Positions 1 to 5,586 of a DNA stretch of 7,704 nucleotides are shown here, piece by piece. The position numbers and the translations under genes are program-made. Every line of letters begins with the position of its first letter. Position 1 is the first letter of the stretch. The notes beneath the pieces are model-generated. The model had not been told where the DNA came from, ran no database searches, and worked only from the letters and a program-made list of their open reading frames with translations. The stretch is taken from the NCBI GenBank assembly GCA_965372355.1, contig CBDVBZ010000150.1, forward strand, positions 1 through 7,704. Direction: 5' to 3'. Origin of the DNA: CBDVBZ01 sp965372355 (lineage in GTDB: Bacteria > Krumholzibacteriota > Krumholzibacteriia > WVZY01).

Positions 1-11
1 TGCCATTGCGC

Positions 12-18
12 AAGGAGG
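12..18 (+). promoter_or_regulatory. Ribosome binding site of the DUF4136 lipoprotein gene
   Basis: AAGGAGG is a perfect Shine-Dalgarno core, nine bases before the ATG at 28. It fixes that start. The promoter is not visible, since only 27 bases precede the gene. Confidence 0.8.
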
Positions 19-27
19 CCAGGCAAC

Positions 28-714
28 ATGACTAACGCGCAGAAGAAGAAGGGAACGATAACCAGGCTGCTGCTCTTCGCCATGATCGGAATGGTGTTGG
101 CGGTGTATGCCTGTTACCCGGGAGGTGCGACTGACGTCAGTGACTTCGACTTGGTCATCACCCTCTACGACGAGAATTTCGATTACGGCACGCTGAAGAC
201 CTACGCGATGCCAGATAGTGTCGTGGAATTCCCGGATTCAACGCAGACCATTAACCCGGCGACGGAGCAGCTCATACTCCAGACCGTCGCCGATAACATG
301 GCGAATTATGGTTACACACGGATCATCAACCCCGATACGACCGTCGCGGATTCCATCCCTGACGTGGTTGTGCTTTGCCGCGCGTTGACTCAGGACTTCG
401 CGGCATTTACCAGCTATCCCTGGTGGGGCTACTGGGGCGGGTGGTATGGTGGATGGTATCCTCCGTATCCGGGTTGGGGCTGGGGTTACCCGCCGGGCGG
501 CGTTTCGGTCAACACGTTTACCGTCGGCGCGGTTCTGATCGATATGGCCCAGGGTTTGCCGGATCCCCCCGATGAAACCGCCGAGGTGCAGTCGGGTGTC
601 TGGAGTGCGGGGCTCAACGGCCTGCTGTCGAATTCGCTCCAGGGCGACCAGACGAGAGTCAAAGAGGGGATTGATCGGGCATTCGAGCAGTCACCGTATC
701 TGGATCAGAATTAG
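28..714 (+). CDS. DUF4136-family envelope lipoprotein
   Basis: This 228-residue protein probably sits as a lipoprotein at the cell envelope; the family has no established biochemical role. Residues 1-28 form a basic N-terminus (KKK) and a hydrophobic stretch ending in A-V-Y-A-C29. That fits the lipoprotein signal pattern, although Tyr at -2 is uncommon. The mature part starts with the DUF4136-like pattern of a strand, then Asp, FDYGTLKTYA (51-60), then a helix around 78-95 and a 'YGYTRI' strand (94-99), followed by 'PDVVV' (111-115). Residues 129-157 are a run rich in Trp, Gly, Tyr and Pro, which often occurs in this family before the last strand and helix. The final part (about 163-220) contains GAVLIDM and an amphipathic helix. 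It is the first gene of a likely three-gene block with two beta-barrel proteins. Family assignment rests on recognised pattern only, without a profile search. Confidence 0.75.
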   Translation: MTNAQKKKGTITRLLLFAMIGMVLAVYACYPGGATDVSDFDLVITLYDENFDYGTLKTYAMPDSVVEFPDSTQTINPATEQLILQTVADNMANYGYTRIINPDTTVADSIPDVVVLCRALTQDFAAFTSYPWWGYWGGWYGGWYPPYPGWGWGYPPGGVSVNTFTVGAVLIDMAQGLPDPPDETAEVQSGVWSAGLNGLLSNSLQGDQTRVKEGIDRAFEQSPYLDQN

Positions 715-741
715 GCCCCTTGCCGCAATTGAACTTTGGAT

Positions 742-750
742 AGAGGTGGA
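742..750 (+). promoter_or_regulatory. Ribosome binding site that sets the start of the first beta-barrel gene
   Basis: AGAGGTGGA lies six bases before the ATG at 757. A TTG at 736 in the same frame would add seven residues but would place this SD inside the coding region, and the signal peptide begins cleanly at 757. The ATG is therefore preferred. Confidence 0.7.
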
Positions 751-756
751 TTCGCA

Positions 757-1392
757 ATGAAATTTATAAAGTCGATTATGTTGGTCGCCATGGTGAGCAT
801 GGTGGTGTCATCCACCGCGTTTGCCCTCGGTGATGAGAAGCTGACGAGTATGTACTGGAGTGTGGCGGTTCCCGACGGGGACATGACGGAGTTTATCGAC
901 CAGACGAGCCTTCGGGGTTTTGGCCTTCAGGGCCGCTGGTTCGTACAGCCCGCGCTGTCCGTTGGGCTGACGTGGGCGTGGCAGGTGTTCGATCAGGAAA
1001 CGAGTGATCCGATTCAGACCACGCTGGGCGAAAGCGAAATGAACGCGACGATCAGCGGGAAGCAGTTCCGTTATATCAATGCGTTCCCGTTTCTTGCCAC
1101 AGGGCACTTGTATTTGGGCACGCCGGGAGCGACACGGCTCTTTATTGGTGGCGGCGTCGGCGCCTTTTATATGATGGAGCGTCTCGAGCTCGGGCTCGTT
1201 GCACTCGAGGAGAAGAACTGGCGGTTTGGTGCCGTCCCCGAGGCGGGGCTTCTGATGCCCGTCGGTGATATGTATGGGCACCAGCACATCATCATTAGCG
1301 CCAAGTACAACTACGTGGTCGGTGACGACACTCGCTTCGATCTCACGTGGTGGGAGCTCAATCTCGGTCTCACGTGGAATCCGGAATTCTAG
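757..1392 (+). CDS. Secreted small outer-membrane beta-barrel protein
   Basis: The product has 211 residues from the ATG at 757. Residues 1-23 are a signal peptide (MKFIK, hydrophobic core, S-T-A-F-A) with likely cleavage before Leu24. The rest is a chain of alternating amphipathic strands with aromatic girdles and loops, for example residues 53-79 (GFGLQGRWF, then LSVGLTWAW), 127-141 (RLFIGGGVGAFYMM), 155-169 and 177-187. It ends in LNLGLTWNPEF with a terminal Phe, as expected of a strand recognised by the BAM machinery. Size and pattern fit an 8-strand barrel of the generic OMP_b-brl class, which is structural or permeability-related without a defined substrate. It lies 42 bases after the lipoprotein gene and 40 bases before a second barrel gene, so co-transcription is likely. 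The specific function is unknown. Confidence 0.72.
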   Translation: MKFIKSIMLVAMVSMVVSSTAFALGDEKLTSMYWSVAVPDGDMTEFIDQTSLRGFGLQGRWFVQPALSVGLTWAWQVFDQETSDPIQTTLGESEMNATISGKQFRYINAFPFLATGHLYLGTPGATRLFIGGGVGAFYMMERLELGLVALEEKNWRFGAVPEAGLLMPVGDMYGHQHIIISAKYNYVVGDDTRFDLTWWELNLGLTWNPEF

Positions 1393-1417
1393 CGGCGGGG
1401 TTAGTGGCCCCCTGGCT

Positions 1418-1426
1418 GGAAGGGAG
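1418..1426 (+). promoter_or_regulatory. Ribosome binding site that sets the start of the second beta-barrel gene
   Basis: GGAAGGGAG lies six bases before the ATG at 1433. The reading frame stays open upstream to 1265, inside the preceding gene. The SD and the signal peptide that begins at 1433 show that this extension is not used. Confidence 0.75.
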
Positions 1427-1432
1427 AAAAGG

Positions 1433-2107
1433 ATGTTTCGGAAAGCGTTACTGACGTTCATGGCTATCCTGCTGTTTGGATCCTCTACCGCGTGGGCGCA
1501 AATGAGCGGTTTCGATTTTCAGCAGCAGAGTCACAAGGCCGAAATCGGTATACTCGGCGGTTACGCATGGACGGTGAGCAAGGATTTCAACAGTAAATAC
1601 GGCAGGGTCAATGCCGATATCAAGAGCGACGGTTACTATGGTGTTGAGGTCGATGTCAACCTCCGGCCGGGAGCCCAGCTCGTTCTGCTGTGGACGCGGC
1701 AGGATACCGAGTTTCAGCTCAGGGGCGCGGGCCTTCCTCCAGAAGACGAGTTACCGCGGAACACACCGGTAAATGTCGAGTACTGGCAAATCGGGACGAT
1801 CGGTGGCATGCAGAAGGGCGATGTCATGCCATACGGGAAGTTCACTCTGGGTGGCACGCGCTACGTCATCGATGAGCCCGGCGTATCGGATGAGTGGCAG
1901 TTCTCGATAATCCTGGGTATCGGCGCGAAGATCTACCCGAGTGACAAGATCGCGATACGACTCGAGGGCACGATGCCTTATACGTTTACGAGCGGCGGCG
2001 TGGGCTTTGGGATCGGTACCGGCGGCGGCGGGCTCTATGTCGGCGGCAATGGAATCGCCCAGTTTACGTTGGCTTTGGGTGTCAATATACTGCTCGGCTC
2101 GCAGTAG
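1433..2107 (+). CDS. Secreted outer-membrane beta-barrel protein, glycine-rich loop
   Basis: The product has 224 residues. Residues 1-22 are a signal peptide (MFRKALL, hydrophobic core, S-T-A-W-A) with probable cleavage before Gln23. The mature protein shows repeated strand-turn-strand segments typical of a small barrel: 36-47 (AEIGILGGYAWT), 68-90, 113-126 (VNVEYWQIGTIGGM), 134-145 (YGKFTLGGTRYV), 155-168 (WQFSIILGIGAKIY), 172-185 and 208-222. Residues 188-207 are very rich in Gly and form an apparent loop or hairpin before the last strand. Unlike its neighbour, it ends in LGSQ rather than Phe, so its C-terminal insertion signal is not canonical. It is the last gene before a strong terminator-like hairpin. 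Its role is unknown; the generic outer-membrane beta-barrel class is inferred from pattern and context, not from a family match. Confidence 0.68.
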   Translation: MFRKALLTFMAILLFGSSTAWAQMSGFDFQQQSHKAEIGILGGYAWTVSKDFNSKYGRVNADIKSDGYYGVEVDVNLRPGAQLVLLWTRQDTEFQLRGAGLPPEDELPRNTPVNVEYWQIGTIGGMQKGDVMPYGKFTLGGTRYVIDEPGVSDEWQFSIILGIGAKIYPSDKIAIRLEGTMPYTFTSGGVGFGIGTGGGGLYVGGNGIAQFTLALGVNILLGSQ

Positions 2108-2131
2108 ACGAGCCGTTTTGAAGCCACATCA

Positions 2132-2190
2132 TGTTCCGGCGCTGCAACGCCCGTTCGACCGTGCGGCGCCGGGACACTGTTGTTTGTATT
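2132..2190 (+). terminator. Likely intrinsic terminator after the lipoprotein/beta-barrel block
   Basis: Bases 2132-2146 pair with 2162-2176 over 15 positions: 13 Watson-Crick pairs and two G-T wobbles, with a 15-base loop. The core CCGGCGC/GCGCCGG is uninterrupted. A T-rich tail (CTGTTGTTTGTATT, 2177-2190) follows at once. It stands 24 bases after the stop of the second barrel gene and 78 bases before the next start, the expected place for Rho-independent termination. Confidence 0.72.
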
Positions 2191-2244
2191 CCTGACAATT
2201 TTGTTCACAAGACGCGACGGCGATGTACGTCGAGTCTGACGGAT

Positions 2245-2266
2245 CTTCACTTGGAAAGGAGTGAAG
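2245..2266 (+). promoter_or_regulatory. Hairpin carrying the ribosome binding site of the first Spy-like gene
   Basis: CTTCACT (2245-2251) is the exact reverse complement of AGTGAAG (2260-2266), with an 8-base loop, TGGAAAGG. The SD AAAGGAG (2255-2261) sits mostly in the loop and partly in the 3' arm, seven bases before the ATG at 2269. Such a fold could tune ribosome access or mRNA stability; that role is inference. The rest of 2191-2244 contains a -35-like CTGACA (2192-2197) but no convincing -10 at the right distance, so the promoter of this block is not identified. Confidence 0.4.
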
Positions 2267-2268
2267 CA

Positions 2269-2733
2269 ATGAAAAAGCTGTTGTTTGTTGCCTTGCTGTT
2301 GGTCGCCTCGACCGCGTTCGCACAGGATGGATATATCGAGCTCCTCAGGTCGGATATACGGACCGAGAAGATCGCAATCGTCACGGATGTGATGCAGCTC
2401 AGCGGTGAGCAGTCCGAGCAGTTCTGGAAGGTTTACAAAGAGTACGATCACGAGATGAGCAAGGTGAATGATCTCAGGATTGCCTTGATCAAGGACTATG
2501 CCGAGAACTACGAGAAAATGACGGACGAAAAGGCCCTGGAGATCATCGCACAGTGGTCGGAGTTTCAGGACAAGCGAATGGATCTGAGGAAGAAGTACTT
2601 CCAGGAGTTCCTCGAGGTCCTGCCGGCCACCAAGGCGGCCAGGTTTATGCAGCTCGATCATCAGATCAGCCTGCTGATCGATCTTCAGATCGCTGCGGAG
2701 CTTCCGTTGATCCCGACGGAAGATGACCAGTAA
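2269..2733 (+). CDS. Spy/CpxP-like (LTxxQ-type) helical periplasmic protein, copy 1
   Basis: The product has 154 residues. Residues 1-18 are a signal peptide (MKKLL, hydrophobic core, S-T-A-F-A) with likely cleavage before Gln19. The mature part is almost wholly alpha-helical and highly charged. It contains LSGEQ (43-47) followed by FWKVYKEYD, which resembles the LTxxQ motif of the Spy/CpxP family of ATP-independent periplasmic chaperones and envelope-stress sensors. A second conserved block near the C-terminus reads AARFMQLDHQISLLIDLQIA. The start at 2269 is chosen over an upstream ATG at 2131 because the SD and signal peptide fit only here, and 2131 lies within the terminator region. It is followed after 25 bases by a paralogue with 55 of 127 aligned residues identical without gaps (hand count). 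A chaperone or sensor role is an inference from family resemblance. Confidence 0.68.
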   Translation: MKKLLFVALLLVASTAFAQDGYIELLRSDIRTEKIAIVTDVMQLSGEQSEQFWKVYKEYDHEMSKVNDLRIALIKDYAENYEKMTDEKALEIIAQWSEFQDKRMDLRKKYFQEFLEVLPATKAARFMQLDHQISLLIDLQIAAELPLIPTEDDQ

Positions 2734-2758
2734 AGGCCCAACGAGACAGGAGACGGGA

Positions 2759-3220
2759 ATGAAAAAGCTGTTGCTACTGACCGTTGCCCTGGTGCTGGTT
2801 GGCTCCACGGCTGCCATGGCGGACGATGATTACTATATCGAGCTCATGAAAACGGACATCAAGGCGCGCAAGATGGAGCTCGTCGACGAGTTCATGAATC
2901 TCAGCACTGCCCAGGCGAAGAAGTTCTGGCCCGTGCACAAGAAGTATCAGAAGGAGCTCAGTAAGCTCAATGAGAGAGAACTTTTTCTCATCAAGAAGTA
3001 CGCGGACAACGTCGACGGTATGACCGAGGACGTTGCCAAGGAGATCGCCAACGAGGCGTTCGAGCTGGATATCGCGAGAGGTTACTTGAAGAAGAAATAC
3101 TACAGGCAGTTCGCGTTCGCCACGGATGGGATCACGGCGGCACGGTTCTTCCAGATCGAAAACCAGCTCGCTCTCCTGGTCGAGCTCCAGATCGCCGCTG
3201 TCTTGCCTCTGATGGAATAA
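2759..3220 (+). CDS. Spy/CpxP-like (LTxxQ-type) helical periplasmic protein, copy 2
   Basis: The product has 153 residues from the ATG at 2759, which has AGGAG (2748-2752) six bases upstream; an in-frame ATG at 2723 overlaps the previous gene and lacks this support. Residues 1-21 form a signal peptide (MKKLLLL to S-T-A-A-M-A), so the mature protein starts DDDYYIEL. It carries LSTAQ (45-49) followed by FWPVHKKYQ, and the C-terminal block AARFFQIENQLALLVELQIA, matching copy 1 without gaps. Copy 2 looks more basic in the middle (clusters such as KKFW, KKY, LKKKYY), while copy 1 has a longer acidic tail (TEDDQ). The two are evidently a tandem duplication and probably share a transcript. They may act in the periplasm as partners, or on different clients; neither is shown by the sequence. 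Confidence 0.68.
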   Translation: MKKLLLLTVALVLVGSTAAMADDDYYIELMKTDIKARKMELVDEFMNLSTAQAKKFWPVHKKYQKELSKLNERELFLIKKYADNVDGMTEDVAKEIANEAFELDIARGYLKKKYYRQFAFATDGITAARFFQIENQLALLVELQIAAVLPLME

Positions 3221-3254
3221 CACCGGGGCACGTTGTTGTAATGGAATCGAGTAT

Positions 3255-3292
3255 GGGCCGGTCGATCGGGTCTTGAGAGCCCCGGGGCCGGT
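3255..3292 (+). repeat. Short GC-rich direct repeat and palindrome between the Spy-like pair and the stress operon
   Basis: GGGCCGGT occurs twice, at 3255-3262 and 3285-3292, and the second copy overlaps the perfect palindrome GCCCCGGGGC (3279-3288). CCGGGGC at 3223-3229 can also pair with GCCCCGG at 3279-3285, but across 49 bases. No T-tract follows, so this is not a clear intrinsic terminator. It may be part of a Rho-dependent end, an operator, or merely GC-rich sequence. Confidence 0.3.
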
Positions 3293-3348
3293 CCTATGCC
3301 GATTGCGTTGCGCGGTCCGGCTTGGACAAAACCCTTGTTTTATGCAGT

Positions 3349-3378
3349 TTGACGTTTTGCCGTTTTTTGGCTTAGTAT
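3349..3378 (+). promoter_or_regulatory. Sigma70-type promoter of the stress/Omp85 operon
   Basis: TTGACG (3349-3354, five of six matches to the -35 consensus) and TAGTAT (3373-3378, four of six to the -10) are separated by 18 bases. The stretch around them is clearly more AT-rich than the rest of the window. Initiation would fall near 3385, leaving a short leader of about 20 bases with GGAGA (3395-3399) six bases before the ATG at 3406. Confidence 0.6.
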
Positions 3379-3405
3379 GAATAGGCCACAAATCGGAGAC
3401 CCGAC

Positions 3406-4248
3406 ATGTCAGAGTTCAGAGACATACCGTTTGTCCGTTCGGTGTTTCATCCGTCGGATTTCAGTCCGGAAAGCGAACACGCTTTTGCCCACGCGCTGCG
3501 GATCGCACTCGCCCGCAAGACGGCTTTCACGATCCTCCACGCGGGGGGTAACAAGGGCACGTGGACGAAGTTTCCTCCAGTGCGTGCCACGCTGGAGCGA
3601 TGGGGGCTGCTGGAGAAGGGTAGCTCGCGATCCGCCGTGTTCGAGGACCTCGGCACGCGCATCAAGAAGGTCACGGTTCGAGAGGGTAAACCTCTGGATG
3701 CGATCCTGGATTTTCTCGATCACCATCCGACCGATTTGATTGTTGTGGCAACGTCGGGCCGCGATGGACTACCGCGCTGGATCCGTCCGTCGGTTGCCGA
3801 AGAGGTCGCGCGGAAATCGGATACCATGACCCTCTTCGTCCCCGACTCGACGAAGGGCTTTATATCACTGGAGGACGGGGGTGTTTCGCTGGAGCGAATT
3901 CTCATTCCCATCGATCACAAGCCCGACCCACGGGCCGTGCTCGCCTATTGTACGCGCACGGCGAAAACGGTTGGGACGGGCACGGTGAAGATCATGCTGC
4001 TTCACGTGGGTGAGGACGACAACCCCGTGACCGACCTCCCGGAGAACCCCATGTGGTCGTGGGAGACTCTCCATCGACGGGGGGACGTTGTGGATGAGAT
4101 CATCAAGTCCGCGGAAAAACATGACGTCGATCTGATCGCGATGGCAACCGAGGGTCGAAACGGCGTGCTCGATGCCCTTCGCGGAAGCGTCACCGAGCAG
4201 GTGCTGCGGCGGGCTCCCTGCCCGCTTCTCGCCGTTCCCTCTGACTAG
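3406..4248 (+). CDS. Two-domain universal stress protein (UspA family)
   Basis: This 280-residue cytoplasmic protein contains two tandem Usp folds; single-domain members are about 140-150 residues. Domain 1 spans about 9-147 (VRSVFHPSDFSPESEHA, then TILHA at 42-46, and IVVATSGRDG at 112-121). Domain 2 spans about 162-278 (LERILIPID, then IMLLHVG, LIAMATEGRNG at 243-253, and RGSVTEQVLRRAPCPLLAVP). Domain 2 keeps the G-x-x-G then G-S signature of nucleotide-binding members at 250-261, but only six residues separate the second Gly from the GS, where the classical spacing is nine. In domain 1 the matching GS is replaced by PS (128-129) and the APCPLL motif is lost, so this half has probably lost ligand binding. 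Usp proteins respond to starvation or energy stress. As first gene of an operon with envelope proteins, it may link stress to envelope maintenance; that is inference. Confidence 0.88.
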   Translation: MSEFRDIPFVRSVFHPSDFSPESEHAFAHALRIALARKTAFTILHAGGNKGTWTKFPPVRATLERWGLLEKGSSRSAVFEDLGTRIKKVTVREGKPLDAILDFLDHHPTDLIVVATSGRDGLPRWIRPSVAEEVARKSDTMTLFVPDSTKGFISLEDGGVSLERILIPIDHKPDPRAVLAYCTRTAKTVGTGTVKIMLLHVGEDDNPVTDLPENPMWSWETLHRRGDVVDEIIKSAEKHDVDLIAMATEGRNGVLDALRGSVTEQVLRRAPCPLLAVPSD

Positions 4249-4266
4249 CCGGGGGCCGATTACCGT

Positions 4267-5577
4267 ATGCGTGTGACATGGCTTCTTCTCTTGCTCGTAC
4301 CGACCAACCTCTGGGCGCAGACCCTGTCCGACCCATCGCAGTTTGACAAGTATCTCAACCGGCCGATCACAAGAATCACGCTGACCGGCAACAACATCAC
4401 CAAGACGCACGTGATCACCCGGGAGCTGACGGTCAAGGTCGGCGAGCTGCTCACGCTGGAGGCGGCGACCGAGAGTGTAAGCAATCTCATCAATCTCGAT
4501 ATATTCAGTTCGGTCACCGTGACTCCCACACTCGATGGCGACGGCGTCGCACTGGATTTCGAGGTGCGGGAGATGCCGTGGATCATCCCGTTTATCAAGC
4601 TGAAATACAACGAGCAGAACGGCTGGTCAGCCGGCCTGTCGGTATCCTCGCTCAATCTGGTCGGGCGCGACATCAGGCTCTCAGCGTACTGGTTGTTCCT
4701 GGGCGGGACGAACGCCTTCTCGTTTATCGGTTCGTGGCCGTGGATCACCGGCAACCACATCTCTCTCGATTTGGCGCTCGAGCATCTCATCCGCGACGAC
4801 ACGCTCAACGAGTTCGAAGAGGACAGTTATATATTCCAACCCATCATCGGAACGTATCTTGGGGAAAACGGTCGTCTGAGGGGGGCGTTCACCTGGTTCC
4901 AGATGAATAGTGACAGTACGGGGCGTACGTTGAGCGCGGATAACAGAGACGATTTGTTTTCGATTGGGGGATCGATCGGATGGGATTCGCGGGACTCGTG
5001 GACCGACCCGCACCACGGGTGGCACACCGAACTCGCCGTTGCCAAGGTCGGCGACCCCCTGCCCGGTGATGGTGAATTCTGGAGGGGTATTCTCGATCTC
5101 CGGCGTTATCAGCCGCTGGCCAGAAGCCACACCCTGGCGATCGGCTCGCTGTTCTCGATGAACACGGGGACGGTCGGTGTCGATTTCCCCGAGTATCTGA
5201 TGTACCGGATGGGTGGGGCGAACTCGATTCGAGGCTATAACGTCGACGAGCTCGGACGGGTCCTGTTCGGCCAGAACCAGATCATTCTGACCGTCGAGTA
5301 TCAGTGGCGCATCTTGCCGTTCAGGGAATACACCGTCTGGAAGTGGCCGTTTCGGGCGGGTCTCCAGGCTGCCGCGTTCGCGGACTGGGGCAACGCGTGG
5401 AACGAGGGCCAGAGTCCACGAGGTCGCGGAAAGGCCGGTTTTGGCATCGGGCTGCGGCCGCTCGTACCGGCGGTCAATATGCTGCGCTTCGATTTTGCCG
5501 TGAGTGGGGAAGGGGATTTTGTATTCAACTTTGGCATCAATCCAAAGTTTGATGCACAGAGACTGCGTTTGCGTTAG
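4267..5577 (+). CDS. Short Omp85/BamA-TamA family outer-membrane protein with one POTRA domain
   Basis: The product has 436 residues. Residues 1-17 are a signal peptide ending L-W-A before Gln18. A single POTRA-like domain follows (about 33-102: ITRITLTGNNITKTHVI, V-K-V-G-E, then an FSSVTV strand and VALDFEVRE). The Omp85 (surface antigen D15) barrel covers about 108-428. Its hallmarks are GWDSRD...P..GW (238-252), GGANSIRGY (316-324) with the conserved loop-6 Arg322, FADWGNAW (371-378) and GFGIGLRPL (391-399). Full BamA has five POTRA domains and about 800 residues, and TamA three, so this is a minimal member rather than the essential BamA. It may insert or secrete a partner protein, or move lipid. 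The barrel-terminal strand ends at NPKF (425-428) and is followed by an eight-residue basic tail. The start follows the stress gene by 18 bases and has only a weak GGGGG as SD, suggesting coupled translation. Confidence 0.87.
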   Translation: MRVTWLLLLLVPTNLWAQTLSDPSQFDKYLNRPITRITLTGNNITKTHVITRELTVKVGELLTLEAATESVSNLINLDIFSSVTVTPTLDGDGVALDFEVREMPWIIPFIKLKYNEQNGWSAGLSVSSLNLVGRDIRLSAYWLFLGGTNAFSFIGSWPWITGNHISLDLALEHLIRDDTLNEFEEDSYIFQPIIGTYLGENGRLRGAFTWFQMNSDSTGRTLSADNRDDLFSIGGSIGWDSRDSWTDPHHGWHTELAVAKVGDPLPGDGEFWRGILDLRRYQPLARSHTLAIGSLFSMNTGTVGVDFPEYLMYRMGGANSIRGYNVDELGRVLFGQNQIILTVEYQWRILPFREYTVWKWPFRAGLQAAAFADWGNAWNEGQSPRGRGKAGFGIGLRPLVPAVNMLRFDFAVSGEGDFVFNFGINPKFDAQRLRLR

Positions 5578-5586
5578 GGTGTTGGC

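Noticed and set aside
1265..1432. N-terminal extension of the second barrel protein to an ATG at 1265
   Set aside because: It overlaps the first barrel gene, is Ser/Thr-rich low-quality sequence, and would bury the signal peptide that starts at 1433.
808..1461. A 217-codon minus-strand frame opposite the first beta-barrel gene
   Set aside because: Shadow of the barrel gene: no family pattern, and it overlaps the start of the next gene.
2035..2817. A 260-codon open frame on the minus strand across the barrel end, the terminator and the Spy-like genes
   Set aside because: It spans a terminator and parts of three convincing genes, has no signal, domain or good ribosome site, and its sequence reads as the reverse complement of the helical genes.
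4267..5577. Assignment of this gene as bamA itself
   Set aside because: At 436 residues with one POTRA domain it is about half the usual BamA size, and the usual neighbours (skp, lpx genes) are absent.
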